A stretch of DNA of 64,000 nt from Blautia luti (GTDB lineage: Bacteria > Bacillota > Clostridia > Lachnospirales > Lachnospiraceae), in contig NZ_JAAITI010000016.1 of assembly GCF_013304735.1 (NCBI RefSeq), positions 18,918 through 82,917 of the forward strand, read 5' to 3'. The position numbers were made by a program, and so were the translations under genes. The notes under the pieces are model-generated. The model saw nothing but the letters and a program-made list of their open reading frames with translations. It ran no database searches and was not told the origin of the DNA. Below are positions 44,571-53,348 of the stretch, piece by piece (within the stretch, counting starts at the first letter, position 1; every line of letters starts with the position of its first letter).

Positions 44571-46268
44571 TCAGTCTTTGATATAGAACTCATTGTGAAG
44601 CAGATGATGCTCTTTGCCTTTGAGGAGTCCCTCATAAAGCTCCAGAACCAGTGGGTTCTCATCGGATTTCTTGATGATCATGGTATTGTCTGCATTGTAC
44701 AAACCTCTTGCTCTGGCTGCCTTGGTTCTGTCACCGGATCTGGTCGGCTGACCTCCACCCATGATACATCCACGGCGGCATGCCATAACCTCGATCAGAT
44801 GATAGTTTGCCTCGCCGTTCTTTACACGTTCCATAACGGTTCTTGCATTTGCAAGGCCGCTGGCTACACATACATTGATATCCATTCCCTTGTACGGTAC
44901 GGTAAATTCCTTGATTCCCTCTTCACCACGAACACCGCACTCTGCGATCTCATGCATGGCTTCCTTGCTGTGATCCGGACTCAGTCTTCGAAGAACGGCC
45001 TCGGTAACACCACCGGTAACACCAAAGATAACACCACCGCCGGAACCAAATCCAAATGGCATATCACATGCTTCCGGATCCAGTGTTGCAAAATCAAGAC
45101 CAAAGTTGTCGATCATGCGGAGAAGCTCTGTGGTTGTGATAACGATATCGGTATCCTGCTCGCCTTCTGTAAAGCTATTTGGCCGGATCGCCTCTGCCTT
45201 CTTGGCTGTACATGGCATAATGGAAACCATAACTGTTTTCTTGCCTGCTGCATGCTCCGGATCACGGAAGTATTCCTTGATAACTGCAGACATCATTCCC
45301 TGTGGGGAACGGCAGGTGGAGATATTTGGAACGTATTCCTTATACTGATCGGTGATAAATTTCACCCATGCCGGACAGCAGGAAGTCAGGAGTGGAAGGT
45401 TCTCGCCTTTTTCCACTCTGTTTAAGAACTCCTTGGTCTCTTCCATAATGGTAAGGTCAGCACTGAAGGTTGTATCATAGACTTCATCAAAGCCCATCTT
45501 ATGAAGAGCATTTACGATCTTGCCCATTACACTTCTGCCTTTGGCAAGGCCATAATGATCACCAACTGCAACACGGACTGCCGGCGCGATCTGTGCAACC
45601 ACACGGGTATCCTTATCAGCCAGAGCATCCCATACCTCGTCCATATGTGTACGGATGGAAATAGCTCCTGTCGGGCAGTAAACACGACACTGTCCACAGT
45701 TTACACACTGTGTTTCTGTGATCTTCTTGTTAAATGCAGGCATGACCATAGCCTCAGTTCCACGGAACGCAAAACCAAGAGCTCCGATTCCCTGAAGTTC
45801 CTCACAGGCACGTACACAGTTACCGCAGAGGATACATTTATTCGGATCACGGATAATGGACGGTGAGCTTTCATCGATCTCATGCTGCTCTCTCGTATTT
45901 TCAAAACGGATGTTACGTACACCAAGGCGGTGCGCCAGCTCCTGAAGAATACATTCACCGCTCTTTACACAGGTTGTACAGTCACGGCAATGTGCTGCAA
46001 GCAGAAGCTCTACGATCAGTTTACGATATTTCTTGATACGGCCGGAGTTGGTATAGATCACCATTCCATCTCTCGGCTGCTCGGAACAGGATGCAAAAGT
46101 CCTGCCTCTGTCATCCTCAACTGTGCAGAGACGACAGGCTCCAAATGTGGAAAGCTCTGAATGGTAGCACAGTGTGGGGATATTGATACCGGCATTCCTG
46201 ATGACTGTCAGGACATTTTTTTCGTCGGTAAATTCTACTTTTCTTCCGTCAATTGTCATTGTACCCAT
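44571..46268 (-). CDS. hydA: [FeFe]-hydrogenase catalytic subunit of a trimeric (bifurcating-type) complex
   Basis: A 565-residue catalytic subunit. Order of sites: N-terminal [2Fe-2S] (C in TLCYHSELSTFGACRLC), a His-ligated cluster HCRDCTTCVKSGEC, two [4Fe-4S] sites (CILCGNCVRAC and CVNCGQCRVYC), then the H-cluster domain with TSCCPAWVKF, MPCTAKKAEA and EVMACRRGCIMGGGQP. All active-site cysteines are present. It lacks the extra C-terminal [2Fe-2S] domain of the Thermotoga subunit. The hydC-hydB-hydA order matches HydABC/Hnd complexes that couple H2 to ferredoxin and NAD(P). It is cytoplasmic. Confidence 0.95.
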   Translation of the reverse strand: MGTMTIDGRKVEFTDEKNVLTVIRNAGINIPTLCYHSELSTFGACRLCTVEDDRGRTFASCSEQPRDGMVIYTNSGRIKKYRKLIVELLLAAHCRDCTTCVKSGECILQELAHRLGVRNIRFENTREQHEIDESSPSIIRDPNKCILCGNCVRACEELQGIGALGFAFRGTEAMVMPAFNKKITETQCVNCGQCRVYCPTGAISIRTHMDEVWDALADKDTRVVAQIAPAVRVAVGDHYGLAKGRSVMGKIVNALHKMGFDEVYDTTFSADLTIMEETKEFLNRVEKGENLPLLTSCCPAWVKFITDQYKEYVPNISTCRSPQGMMSAVIKEYFRDPEHAAGKKTVMVSIMPCTAKKAEAIRPNSFTEGEQDTDIVITTTELLRMIDNFGLDFATLDPEACDMPFGFGSGGGVIFGVTGGVTEAVLRRLSPDHSKEAMHEIAECGVRGEEGIKEFTVPYKGMDINVCVASGLANARTVMERVKNGEANYHLIEVMACRRGCIMGGGQPTRSGDRTKAARARGLYNADNTMIIKKSDENPLVLELYEGLLKGKEHHLLHNEFYIKD

Positions 46269-46283
46269 AAGATATCCTCCCTT

Positions 46284-48155
46284 CTATGCTTCCACATAAA
46301 CCGCATCAAAGTTACAGTTATCCTTACAGGAACCGCATTTGATACATACGTCGTTGTTGATTACATGTGGATGCTTGATCTTTCCTGAAATCGCACCTGC
46401 CGGACAGTTCTTCGCACACTTGCCACAGCCGATACAGAACTCAGGATTGATATGGAATTGACGGAGCGCCGTGCAGACCTTCGCGCGGCATTTCTTATCT
46501 ACGATATGCTCTACATATTCGTCACGGAAACGCTTCAGAGTACTGATGACCGGAAGCGGCGCACTCTTACCAAGACCGCACAGAGCCATACTCTGAACCA
46601 TGTTTGCAAGTTCTTCCAGCTCATCCAGATCGGAAAGCTCACCTTTACCTGCAACGATCTTCTCCAGGATCTCAAGCATACGTTTGGTACCCTCACGGCA
46701 AGGAACACATTTACCGCAGCTCTCACGCTGTGTAAAGCTCATGAAGAAACGTGCAACCTCTACCATACAGGTATTCTCATCCATAACAACAAGTCCGCCG
46801 GAGCCCATGATGGCATCCAGTTTTTTAACAGAATCAAAATCAAGAGGATGATCGATCTGATCATCGATCAGACATCCGCCGGAAGGACCGCCGATCTGTA
46901 CACCCTTAAATGCAGCACCACTCTTAAGACCGCCACCGATATCATAAATGATATGACGGAGGCTTGTTCCCATCGGAACCTCAATAAGACCGGTGTTCTC
47001 AATAGAACCGGTAAGCGAGAAAGTCTTGGTTCCAGGGCTTCCCTCTGTACCGATGGTATGGAACCAGTCAGCACCCTGAAGGATGATTTTCGGTACGTTG
47101 GCATAAGTCTCTACGTTATTAAGAACCGTAGGTTTGCCCCACAGACCCTGTTCAACAGTTCTCGGAGGTTTTACTCGAGGCATACCTCTGTTACCCTCGA
47201 TGGATGCAGTCAGGGCAGAACCTTCACCACATACGAATGCTCCGGCACCACGGTTGATATGTAAGTGGAAATTAATACCGGAACCAAGGATATTATCACC
47301 AAGGAGGCCATAAGACTCTGCCTGCTCAATAGCCATTCGAAGTCTCTGTACAGAAAGAGGATACTCGGCACGTACATAGATGTAACCGTCTTCTGCGCCT
47401 ACTGCATAAGCGGCGATCACCATACCCTCGATCATCTTATACGGATCACCTTCCATTACGGAACCATCCATGAAAGCTCCCGGGTCACCCTCATCACCAT
47501 TACATACTACATAGCGTACTTTCTCCGGCTGGCGTGCTACCTGTGACCATTTCTTGCCTGCAGGGAAACCTGCACCGCCACGGCCACGAAGACCAGATTT
47601 CGTAATCTCATCAATAACGCCCTGTGGGGTCATCTCAAAGAAAGCCTTCGCCATAGCGGAAAATCCACCTACGGAAATATATTCATCAATAGACTCTGCA
47701 TCGATCTTACCACAGTTCTCAAGAACGATTCTTGTCTGCTGGTTCAGGAACGGAATATCGCTTGGATGTGGACAGGCCTCATCATTATGACGATAGAACA
47801 GACGGTCAACCGGCAGTCCGCAGATCACGGTTTTCTCTACGATCTCGCGGCAGTCATCTACCTGAACATGAACATACTGATAATCATATGGCTCAATTCT
47901 CATAAGAGGTCCAAGTTCACATAAGCCCTGGCATCCGGTCTTAACGATACCTACATGAGGAACATCTTTCTGCATCTCAACCGCAACACCCTCGATACCC
48001 TCACAGAGTCTTGACATTTCTTCGTAAATCTTCTGAGCACCGGAAGCGATACATCCGGTACCGGAACAGACGAGAACACGGCAGGTATAGCCATCAAGAT
48101 TCTTCTTAACCTCAGCCTGTTTGTTTTTCAGATCTTCCATACTGGTTATACTCAT
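46284..48155 (-). CDS. hydB: NuoF-like flavin/NAD(P)-binding hydrogenase subunit
   Basis: A 623-residue diaphorase subunit. An N-terminal thioredoxin-like [2Fe-2S] domain (CSGTGCIASG, CQGLCELGP) is followed by the NuoF core with the FMN/NADH site GLRGRGGAGFPAGKKW, then the [4Fe-4S] site ESCGKCVPCREGTKRM, and a C-terminal two-cluster ferredoxin domain (CIGCGKCAKNCP, CIKCGSCKDNC). This is the site where electrons bifurcate in HydABC. It overlaps hydC by 4 bp and lies 15 bp before hydA. Confidence 0.95.
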   Translation of the reverse strand: MSITSMEDLKNKQAEVKKNLDGYTCRVLVCSGTGCIASGAQKIYEEMSRLCEGIEGVAVEMQKDVPHVGIVKTGCQGLCELGPLMRIEPYDYQYVHVQVDDCREIVEKTVICGLPVDRLFYRHNDEACPHPSDIPFLNQQTRIVLENCGKIDAESIDEYISVGGFSAMAKAFFEMTPQGVIDEITKSGLRGRGGAGFPAGKKWSQVARQPEKVRYVVCNGDEGDPGAFMDGSVMEGDPYKMIEGMVIAAYAVGAEDGYIYVRAEYPLSVQRLRMAIEQAESYGLLGDNILGSGINFHLHINRGAGAFVCGEGSALTASIEGNRGMPRVKPPRTVEQGLWGKPTVLNNVETYANVPKIILQGADWFHTIGTEGSPGTKTFSLTGSIENTGLIEVPMGTSLRHIIYDIGGGLKSGAAFKGVQIGGPSGGCLIDDQIDHPLDFDSVKKLDAIMGSGGLVVMDENTCMVEVARFFMSFTQRESCGKCVPCREGTKRMLEILEKIVAGKGELSDLDELEELANMVQSMALCGLGKSAPLPVISTLKRFRDEYVEHIVDKKCRAKVCTALRQFHINPEFCIGCGKCAKNCPAGAISGKIKHPHVINNDVCIKCGSCKDNCNFDAVYVEA

Positions 48156-48631
48156 ACGCTCTCACCTCTCAATTCATTTAAAAGCTCAACAGCCTTCTCA
48201 GGAGTCATTTTCGGGTGAACTTCATCATTTACAGTCAGTGTCGGTGCCAGTCCGCAGGCACCAAGACATGAAACAGTCTCAACTGTAAACATCATATCAT
48301 CCGTTGTATGTTTCTTATGAGTCAGTCCAAGCTCTTTCAGCATGGCTTCCTTAACAGGCATGGACTTACGTACATGACAGGCAGTACCATCACATACCTT
48401 GATGATGTACTTGCCCTTCGGCTCAAAGGAAAAGTTCTCATAGAAAGTGGCTACACTGTACGCCTTCGCTTCTTTTACACCAATCTGTTCCGCAACATAA
48501 GTAAGAAGCTCTCCCGGAAGATAACGGTACTCAGCCTGGATATCCTGCATGATCGGAATCAGTGATGCAGCTTTCCGGCCGTAGTGCTCGATGATCTCAT
48601 CCGTTTTCTTGTAATACGTCTGGTCTAACAT
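48152..48631 (-). CDS. hydC: NuoE-like [2Fe-2S] hydrogenase subunit
   Basis: A 159-residue thioredoxin-like ferredoxin subunit. The four cluster cysteines appear as CDGTACHV and CLGACGLAPTL. ATG 48631 is used with GGAGGG; a longer frame from 48673 has no ribosome site. First gene of hydCBA, behind a promoter and leader of about 125 nt that holds a Rex-like operator. Confidence 0.94.
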   Translation of the reverse strand: MLDQTYYKKTDEIIEHYGRKAASLIPIMQDIQAEYRYLPGELLTYVAEQIGVKEAKAYSVATFYENFSFEPKGKYIIKVCDGTACHVRKSMPVKEAMLKELGLTHKKHTTDDMMFTVETVSCLGACGLAPTLTVNDEVHPKMTPEKAVELLNELRGESV

Positions 48632-48686
48632 TCGGTTCCCTCCTTGTTTCTCATAGATTTTCCACTCGATCAACCTGTTCCACTAC

Positions 48687-48704
48687 AAGTTAATCCCTTA
48701 ACAC
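48687..48704 (-). promoter_or_regulatory. candidate Rex operator in the hydABC leader
   Basis: GTTAA-N4-TTAAC is a perfect inverted repeat (48689-48702); the flanks extend it to GTGTTAA-N4-TTAACTT on the minus strand. Clostridial Rex, the NADH/NAD+ sensor, binds TTGTTAA-N4-TTAACAA. It lies about 50-70 bp downstream of the expected transcription start, so it would act as a roadblock. Confidence 0.4.
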
Positions 48705-48761
48705 TCTGTCAGTGCCGCGCGTTTATGCAAACCATTATTTTGCACTATTTTTGTGCTTTTA

Positions 48762-48790
48762 ATTATAACTTATGTCGTCATTTTTCACAA
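48762..48790 (-). promoter_or_regulatory. sigma-A promoter for hydCBA
   Basis: TTGTGA (48785-48790), 17-bp spacer, TATAAT (48762-48767) on the minus strand. It predicts a 5' leader of about 125 nt. Confidence 0.7.
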
Positions 48791-48947
48791 GCAGTTTTTT
48801 TGCTTTTTTCAGAATATATCGAAATGTTTACAACGGCTTACTGATTTTGTATCTATTTTCCATAAAATATGTTCAATTTTTAACAGCTTTGATAATAAAG
48901 ATACAAATCTGCTCTTTGTTTCTGCCCAAAAACATTAAAGCCGGTTA

Positions 48948-48976
48948 TTGATTTTATTTCTCAATTACTTTAAGAT
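48948..48976 (+). promoter_or_regulatory. likely promoter for the monomeric hydrogenase
   Basis: TTGATT (48948-48953), 17-bp spacer, TAAGAT (48971-48976). The rest of the 48632-49032 gap is AT-rich without further genes. Confidence 0.5.
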
Positions 48977-49032
48977 AGATAAAAAGTGCGTGGAAAACAT
49001 TTAATTAATTTATTTTGTAAAGGAGAACATCT

Positions 49033-50541
49033 ATGCGAAATCTTGACACACCAGTAAAACAGATCCGGCGAAAGATTTTTACCGAAATTGCAAAGATCGG
49101 ATTTGAATCCACGGACGAATCCCTGATCCACGATATTGAATCCATTCCCTACAATATTGTAGAGGAACGTGCGAAATACCGCGAAAGTATCTACCGTGAA
49201 AGAGCCGTTGCGAGCGAACGCGTCCGCCTGGCCATGGGACTTTCCCTCCGCCCGGAGAACCGTTCCGTCCATCTGACCGACGGAGTAAAAGCCAGCAACA
49301 TTGACGAGAAATATTACGAACCACCTCTTATGCAGGTAATCCCATCTGCATGTTCCGCATGCGAATCCAACAAATACGAAGTCAGCAACATGTGCCGCGG
49401 CTGCGTCGCACATCCCTGTATGCTCACCTGTCCCAAAGGCGCCATCTCCATGGTAGACGGAAAATCCTTTATCGACCAGGATAAATGCATCCATTGCGGA
49501 AGATGCAAATCCGTCTGTCCCTACGACGCCATCGCCCACAAAGAACGCCCCTGCGAACGCGCCTGCGGCGTAAAAGCCATCGAAAGTGACGAACAGGGAC
49601 GCGCATCCATCAATCAGGACAAATGCGTATCCTGCGGCATGTGCATGGTCAGCTGCCCATTCGGAGCCATCTCTGACAAATCCCAGATTTTCCAGCTGTC
49701 CCACGCCCTTCGCGAAGGAACCGAGATCATTGCAGAAATCGCCCCCGCCTACATCAACCAGTTCGGCGAAGACGTCACCCCGGGCAAATTCCGCTCCGCC
49801 CTTAAACAGCTGGGCTTCTCAAACATTTACGAGGTAGCACTGGGCGCAGACATCGGCTGCATCTCCGAGGCACACCACTACGCCAAAGAAGTAGCCACCG
49901 GCAACCTCCCGTTCCTCCTCACCTCCTGCTGTCCATCATGGTCCGTCATGGCAAAGAAATACTTCCCAGCTATGATCGACAACATCTCCCAGGAGCTGAC
50001 CCCAATGGTAGCAACCGCCCGCATTGTAAAAAAAGAACACCCTAACGCCAAAGTAGTCTTCATCGGACCATGCGCCTCCAAAAAACTGGAAGCTATGCGC
50101 CATTCCGTGAGAAGTGACGTAGACTTCGTAATCACCTTCGAAGAACTCTGGGGTCTCTTTGATGCCAAAAACATCACCCCATCCACCTGCGAAGAACTCC
50201 CGGAAGAAACCCAGGCCGCAACCGCAGCAGGAAGAGGATACGCCATCGCAGGCGGCGTAGCCGGAGCCATCGAAAACTGCCTGAAAGAATACTACCCCGA
50301 TGTACCCGTACACATCGAACACGCAGAAAGCCTTGCCGAATGCAAAAAAGTCCTCACACTCGCCAAAGCCGGCAAAATCAAAAACTGCATGATCGAAGGC
50401 ATGGCCTGCCCAGGAGGCTGCATCGGCGGCGCCGGAACCAACGCCGGCTTCGCCAAAACCTCCAAAGCCCTCAAAAAATACGTAGACAGCTCAGAACCAA
50501 AACTCCCATCCCAGGAGCTTGAAAACCTAGAACTGAACTAA
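49033..50541 (+). CDS. monomeric [FeFe]-hydrogenase, group B type
   Basis: 502 residues. An N-terminal domain of about 100 residues of unknown function is followed by a cysteine-rich stretch (CSACESNKYEVSNMCRGC) and ferredoxin-like sites (CIHCGRCKSVCP, CVSCGMCMVSCP), then an H-cluster domain: TSCCPSWSVM, GPCASKKLEA and EGMACPGGCIGGAGT. The second motif has Gly-Pro-Cys where catalytic group A enzymes have Met-Pro-Cys, which is typical of group B. It has no NAD-binding subunit and stands alone, opposite hydCBA. Ferredoxin is the likely partner; physiological role (H2 uptake, evolution or sensing) is unknown. Confidence 0.9.
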   Translation: MRNLDTPVKQIRRKIFTEIAKIGFESTDESLIHDIESIPYNIVEERAKYRESIYRERAVASERVRLAMGLSLRPENRSVHLTDGVKASNIDEKYYEPPLMQVIPSACSACESNKYEVSNMCRGCVAHPCMLTCPKGAISMVDGKSFIDQDKCIHCGRCKSVCPYDAIAHKERPCERACGVKAIESDEQGRASINQDKCVSCGMCMVSCPFGAISDKSQIFQLSHALREGTEIIAEIAPAYINQFGEDVTPGKFRSALKQLGFSNIYEVALGADIGCISEAHHYAKEVATGNLPFLLTSCCPSWSVMAKKYFPAMIDNISQELTPMVATARIVKKEHPNAKVVFIGPCASKKLEAMRHSVRSDVDFVITFEELWGLFDAKNITPSTCEELPEETQAATAAGRGYAIAGGVAGAIENCLKEYYPDVPVHIEHAESLAECKKVLTLAKAGKIKNCMIEGMACPGGCIGGAGTNAGFAKTSKALKKYVDSSEPKLPSQELENLELN

Positions 50542-50587
50542 ATCCCCCAAATATGCTAAAATCCATTTAAACATTACTAAACAAAAA

Positions 50588-50633
50588 ACGGAGATGCAAC
50601 CTAGCTCTTTAATCTTCAAGGTTACATCTCCAT
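50588..50633 (+). terminator. terminator after the monomeric hydrogenase
   Basis: GGAGATG pairs with CATCTCC with an inner AACCT/AGGTT stem, followed by ATTATTTT; about 50 bp after the stop codon. Confidence 0.75.
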
Positions 50634-50724
50634 TATTTTATCAACCAGGACAGGGCAAAGCCCGCCTCCGTCCCTCATCCACAACCTTCCCCATAGCCAG
50701 ACAGCCTACCACGGCCAACACACA

Positions 50725-50945
50725 GGCCCGGAAGGGAGTGAGGTTCTGTCTGCGGACGACTCTGCAGGAGGTGTGCTGGATCTTAGGCGGCGGGACTTCT
50801 GCGTTATTTTTCAAAAGTCAGCTGTCTGAGCGGCAAAAGCCGCGAGTTCTGGCTTTTGGAAAATGGTTTTAGCAGAATCCCGGCGCCTTAGAACCAGCCA
50901 CCGACGAAGCCCGGCCGCGGACAGAACCTCACTCCCTTCCGGGCC
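50725..50945. repeat. 221-bp near-palindrome (long imperfect inverted repeat)
   Basis: The outer 31-bp arms (50725-50755 and 50915-50945, starting GGCCCGGAAGGGAGTGAGG) match at 30 of 31 positions. The match continues imperfectly inward (GCTGGATCTTAGGCGGCGGGA against its counterpart near 50880) to a central GCGGC-AAAA-GCCGC tip. The element has no reading frame of note. It lies between convergent genes. It could be a MITE-like mobile element or a structured RNA. The rest of 50641-50971 shows nothing recognisable. Confidence 0.8.
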
Positions 50946-50971
50946 GTCCCCTCCGCCACTACTGTCCGCCA

Positions 50972-51733
50972 CTACCTCTCCACCGTCTCCGTACTCTCCG
51001 GCCAGACATACTCCTCACCTTTCAGATCCGCCAGAAGGCTTCTCAATTTATACCCATAACTCCTCCCAGCAGCCCATCCACCCCCATAAGGATTCTCCTG
51101 AATCCCAAGCCACTCCACATAAGGAGCACTCTCCCGGGCAACATATTGAAACCGATTATCCACACAAGCCTGCGTCAATTCCTCCGAAGACGCATAAGCC
51201 TTCAGATGCTGCACCTGCGCCCGGATCCCGGTCCGCACATCCGGAAACGAATTCCCTGCAACACCACCACCGGTAGTCCCGAGCCCGGAAAAATTAAACT
51301 GCCCCGCACTGGCATCCCCGCCAAACTGCAGCCATCCAGTCTCAAGCATCGCCTGCTCATAAACAACTTCTCCACGGACACCCTCCGCATCCGCCTCCTC
51401 TATCACAATCGTGCAAAACGAATCAATATCCGGTGCACCACCCTCTGTCAGGACATCCGAAGGATACTCCACATTCTGCGCCTCATACTGCGCCACCATA
51501 TCCTCCGCATCCACTGTGGTACACCCCATGATCGTATAATATCCATAAGTATTATCTGTGGAATCATCCACAAAACCATCTGCATTATTCTCTCCGGATG
51601 ACTGCGGCTTCGAGATCTGCCCCTCCATGGAATGATCCACATCCTCTGCCAAAACACCTGCAGGCGTTCCGAACACCAGAACGCCTGCAAGCACCATCAT
51701 CCGTAAACAAAAACGATTTCGGAATCTGTACAT
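50972..51733 (-). CDS. secreted glucosaminidase-domain protein
   Basis: 253 residues. A signal peptide (basic MYRFRNRFCLRMM, hydrophobic core, cut near VLA-ED) is followed by a low-complexity acidic linker and a C-terminal glucosaminidase-like domain (about 115-240) with EVVYEQAMLETGWLQFGG, QFNFSGLGTTGGG and VRTGIRAQVQHLKAYAS. The catalytic Glu is probably in LETGW. It would cut peptidoglycan outside the cell. It is downstream of folD on the same strand, with a 21-bp gap, though a functional link to one-carbon genes is not evident. Confidence 0.82.
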   Translation of the reverse strand: MYRFRNRFCLRMMVLAGVLVFGTPAGVLAEDVDHSMEGQISKPQSSGENNADGFVDDSTDNTYGYYTIMGCTTVDAEDMVAQYEAQNVEYPSDVLTEGGAPDIDSFCTIVIEEADAEGVRGEVVYEQAMLETGWLQFGGDASAGQFNFSGLGTTGGGVAGNSFPDVRTGIRAQVQHLKAYASSEELTQACVDNRFQYVARESAPYVEWLGIQENPYGGGWAAGRSYGYKLRSLLADLKGEEYVWPESTETVER

Positions 51734-51754
51734 ATATAAATAATCAATCCTTTA

Positions 51755-52606
51755 TTACTGCGCTTTTCTCATTGCAGCTTCAACTACATGACCTACAAGA
51801 ACAGAAGTTGTAACACTTCCAACTCCACCAGGAACCGGTGTAATCGCATCAACGATCGGCTCAACTGCCGCATAATCAACATCACCGCAAAGTTTACCCT
51901 CAGCGTTTACATTAATACCAACATCGATGATTGTCTGTCCCTCTCTGACATAGTCAGCACCGACAACACCAGCACGGCCAGCTGCAACGATAACAATATC
52001 AGCCTCTTTTGCAACAGATGGCATATCAACGGTTCTTGTGTGGCAGATAGTAACTGTCGCATTTTTCTTGACAAGCATCATGGCAGCCGGTTTACCAACT
52101 ACAAGACTTCTTCCGATAACAACCGCTTTTTTGCCTGTGCAGTCGATTCCATAATGATCAAGGATCTCCATGCATGCCTGCGGTGTACATGGTGGGAATC
52201 CGATCTTCTTGCCTGTGAATACACCGGACATGGAAAGATCTGTCATACAGTCAACATCTTTCTCTGCTGCAAGTGCATTCTCGATCACTGCCTGATCCAG
52301 ATGTTTCGGAAGCGGACGGAACAGAAGAACTCCGTGGATCTTGTCATCTTTATTTACTTTATCGATGGTTGCAAGAAGCTCATCCTGGGAAACATCCTCC
52401 GGAAGAAGGATCTTCTCACATGCAACACCAAGAGTCTCACAGCGCTTTGTAGCACCTCTCTCGTAGGAAATATCGCTTGGATTCTCACCAACGCGGATGA
52501 TGCAAAGTGTAGGATCTACACCTTTTGCCTGAAGCTCTGCAACGTTAGCTTTGATCTTTTCATTGAGAGCTGCTGTTACTTCTTTACCTAATAACTGCTT
52601 TGCCAT
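51755..52606 (-). CDS. folD: methylene-THF dehydrogenase / methenyl-THF cyclohydrolase
   Basis: A 283-residue bifunctional enzyme of the THF branch. ISYERGATKRCETLGV, the Lys-centred active-site region, RPLPKHLDQAVIE, the cofactor-binding VVIGRSLVVGKPAAMML and TPVPGGVGSVTTSVL near the C-terminus are present. It oxidises or reduces methylene-THF with NAD(P). It lies 14 bp after fchA, so the window has two genes with cyclohydrolase activity, as in several acetogens. Confidence 0.97.
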   Translation of the reverse strand: MAKQLLGKEVTAALNEKIKANVAELQAKGVDPTLCIIRVGENPSDISYERGATKRCETLGVACEKILLPEDVSQDELLATIDKVNKDDKIHGVLLFRPLPKHLDQAVIENALAAEKDVDCMTDLSMSGVFTGKKIGFPPCTPQACMEILDHYGIDCTGKKAVVIGRSLVVGKPAAMMLVKKNATVTICHTRTVDMPSVAKEADIVIVAAGRAGVVGADYVREGQTIIDVGINVNAEGKLCGDVDYAAVEPIVDAITPVPGGVGSVTTSVLVGHVVEAAMRKAQ

Positions 52607-52620
52607 TTGTCTGGTTCCTC

Positions 52621-53250
52621 CTATTTCAGTCTTCCGAGAACACTGTCAAATGTCTCGTCTGCGATCTTTGTATATTTCTCAAGCATAGCGTCTGCTTTTT
52701 TATTTAATTCCTCTGCATACGCACGATCTGCCATGGACTTTGTATTGATATATACATTCAGGCTTGCTCCCTTAAGAGCAGCTTTACAGAATGCAGCACC
52801 TACGCCAGCATCACTGATCGCAAGCTTGGAACCTTTTGCACCGAACTCAACGATAAGTTCAATGGCCTCACAGCATTTCTCCATAATCTCCATCGGAACA
52901 GAGCAGGCTTCTTTCAGAGCAGCCTCCATAACGCGGGCTTTCTCTGCTTTTTCTTCCTCTGTCTCTCTTGGCATTCCGTAAGCTTTGGAAAGAGGCTCAA
53001 ATACTTCTGCGTCTCTCTCGATCAGATGAAGGAAATCTTTCTGAAGCTGATCACATTTCTTTTTCAGCTCCCACATCTCGTCCTCAACATCTGCATATTT
53101 TTTCTTACCAACAGTAAGGCTTCCAACCATGTTTCCAAGAGCTGTACCAACAGCACCTACAAGAGCAGAAGCGCCGCCGCCGCCAGGAACCGGTGCCTTG
53201 GAGCTTAATACCTCAACAAATTCAGTACATGTACTGGTAGAAAATCCCAT
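52621..53250 (-). CDS. fchA: methenyltetrahydrofolate cyclohydrolase (FchA, FTCD_C family)
   Basis: A 209-residue helical protein of the cyclodeaminase/cyclohydrolase family. TCTEFVEVLSSKAPVPGGGG at the start, ASALVGAVGTALGNMVGSLT and the following YADVEDEM are typical of the domain. It converts methenyl-THF to formyl-THF, between Fhs and FolD. Order fhs-fchA-folD is conserved in clostridial acetogens. It has an AGGAGG site. Confidence 0.96.
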   Translation of the reverse strand: MGFSTSTCTEFVEVLSSKAPVPGGGGASALVGAVGTALGNMVGSLTVGKKKYADVEDEMWELKKKCDQLQKDFLHLIERDAEVFEPLSKAYGMPRETEEEKAEKARVMEAALKEACSVPMEIMEKCCEAIELIVEFGAKGSKLAISDAGVGAAFCKAALKGASLNVYINTKSMADRAYAEELNKKADAMLEKYTKIADETFDSVLGRLK

Positions 53251-53299
53251 AGGACTCTCCTCCTTATATTCTTATTTTAGCACTCTTTAGAGCCCATTA

Positions 53300-53319
53300 G
53301 GGGCTTTATAAAAAGCCCC
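53300..53319 (-). other. hairpin between fhs and fchA
   Basis: An 8-bp stem GGGGCTTT / AAAGCCCC with a 4-nt loop. No T run follows, so it is probably an mRNA stability or processing element, not a terminator. Confidence 0.5.
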
Positions 53320-53348
53320 CTCCGGTTGTTTTTGATCTTATGTTCCGA

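Noticed and set aside
49033..51733. C-rich plus strand and C- or G-ending codons in the monomeric hydrogenase and glucosaminidase genes, which could suggest gene transfer
   Set aside because: degV, also on the plus strand, shows the same C bias, and most genes run on the minus strand. Leading/lagging strand composition bias explains it better.
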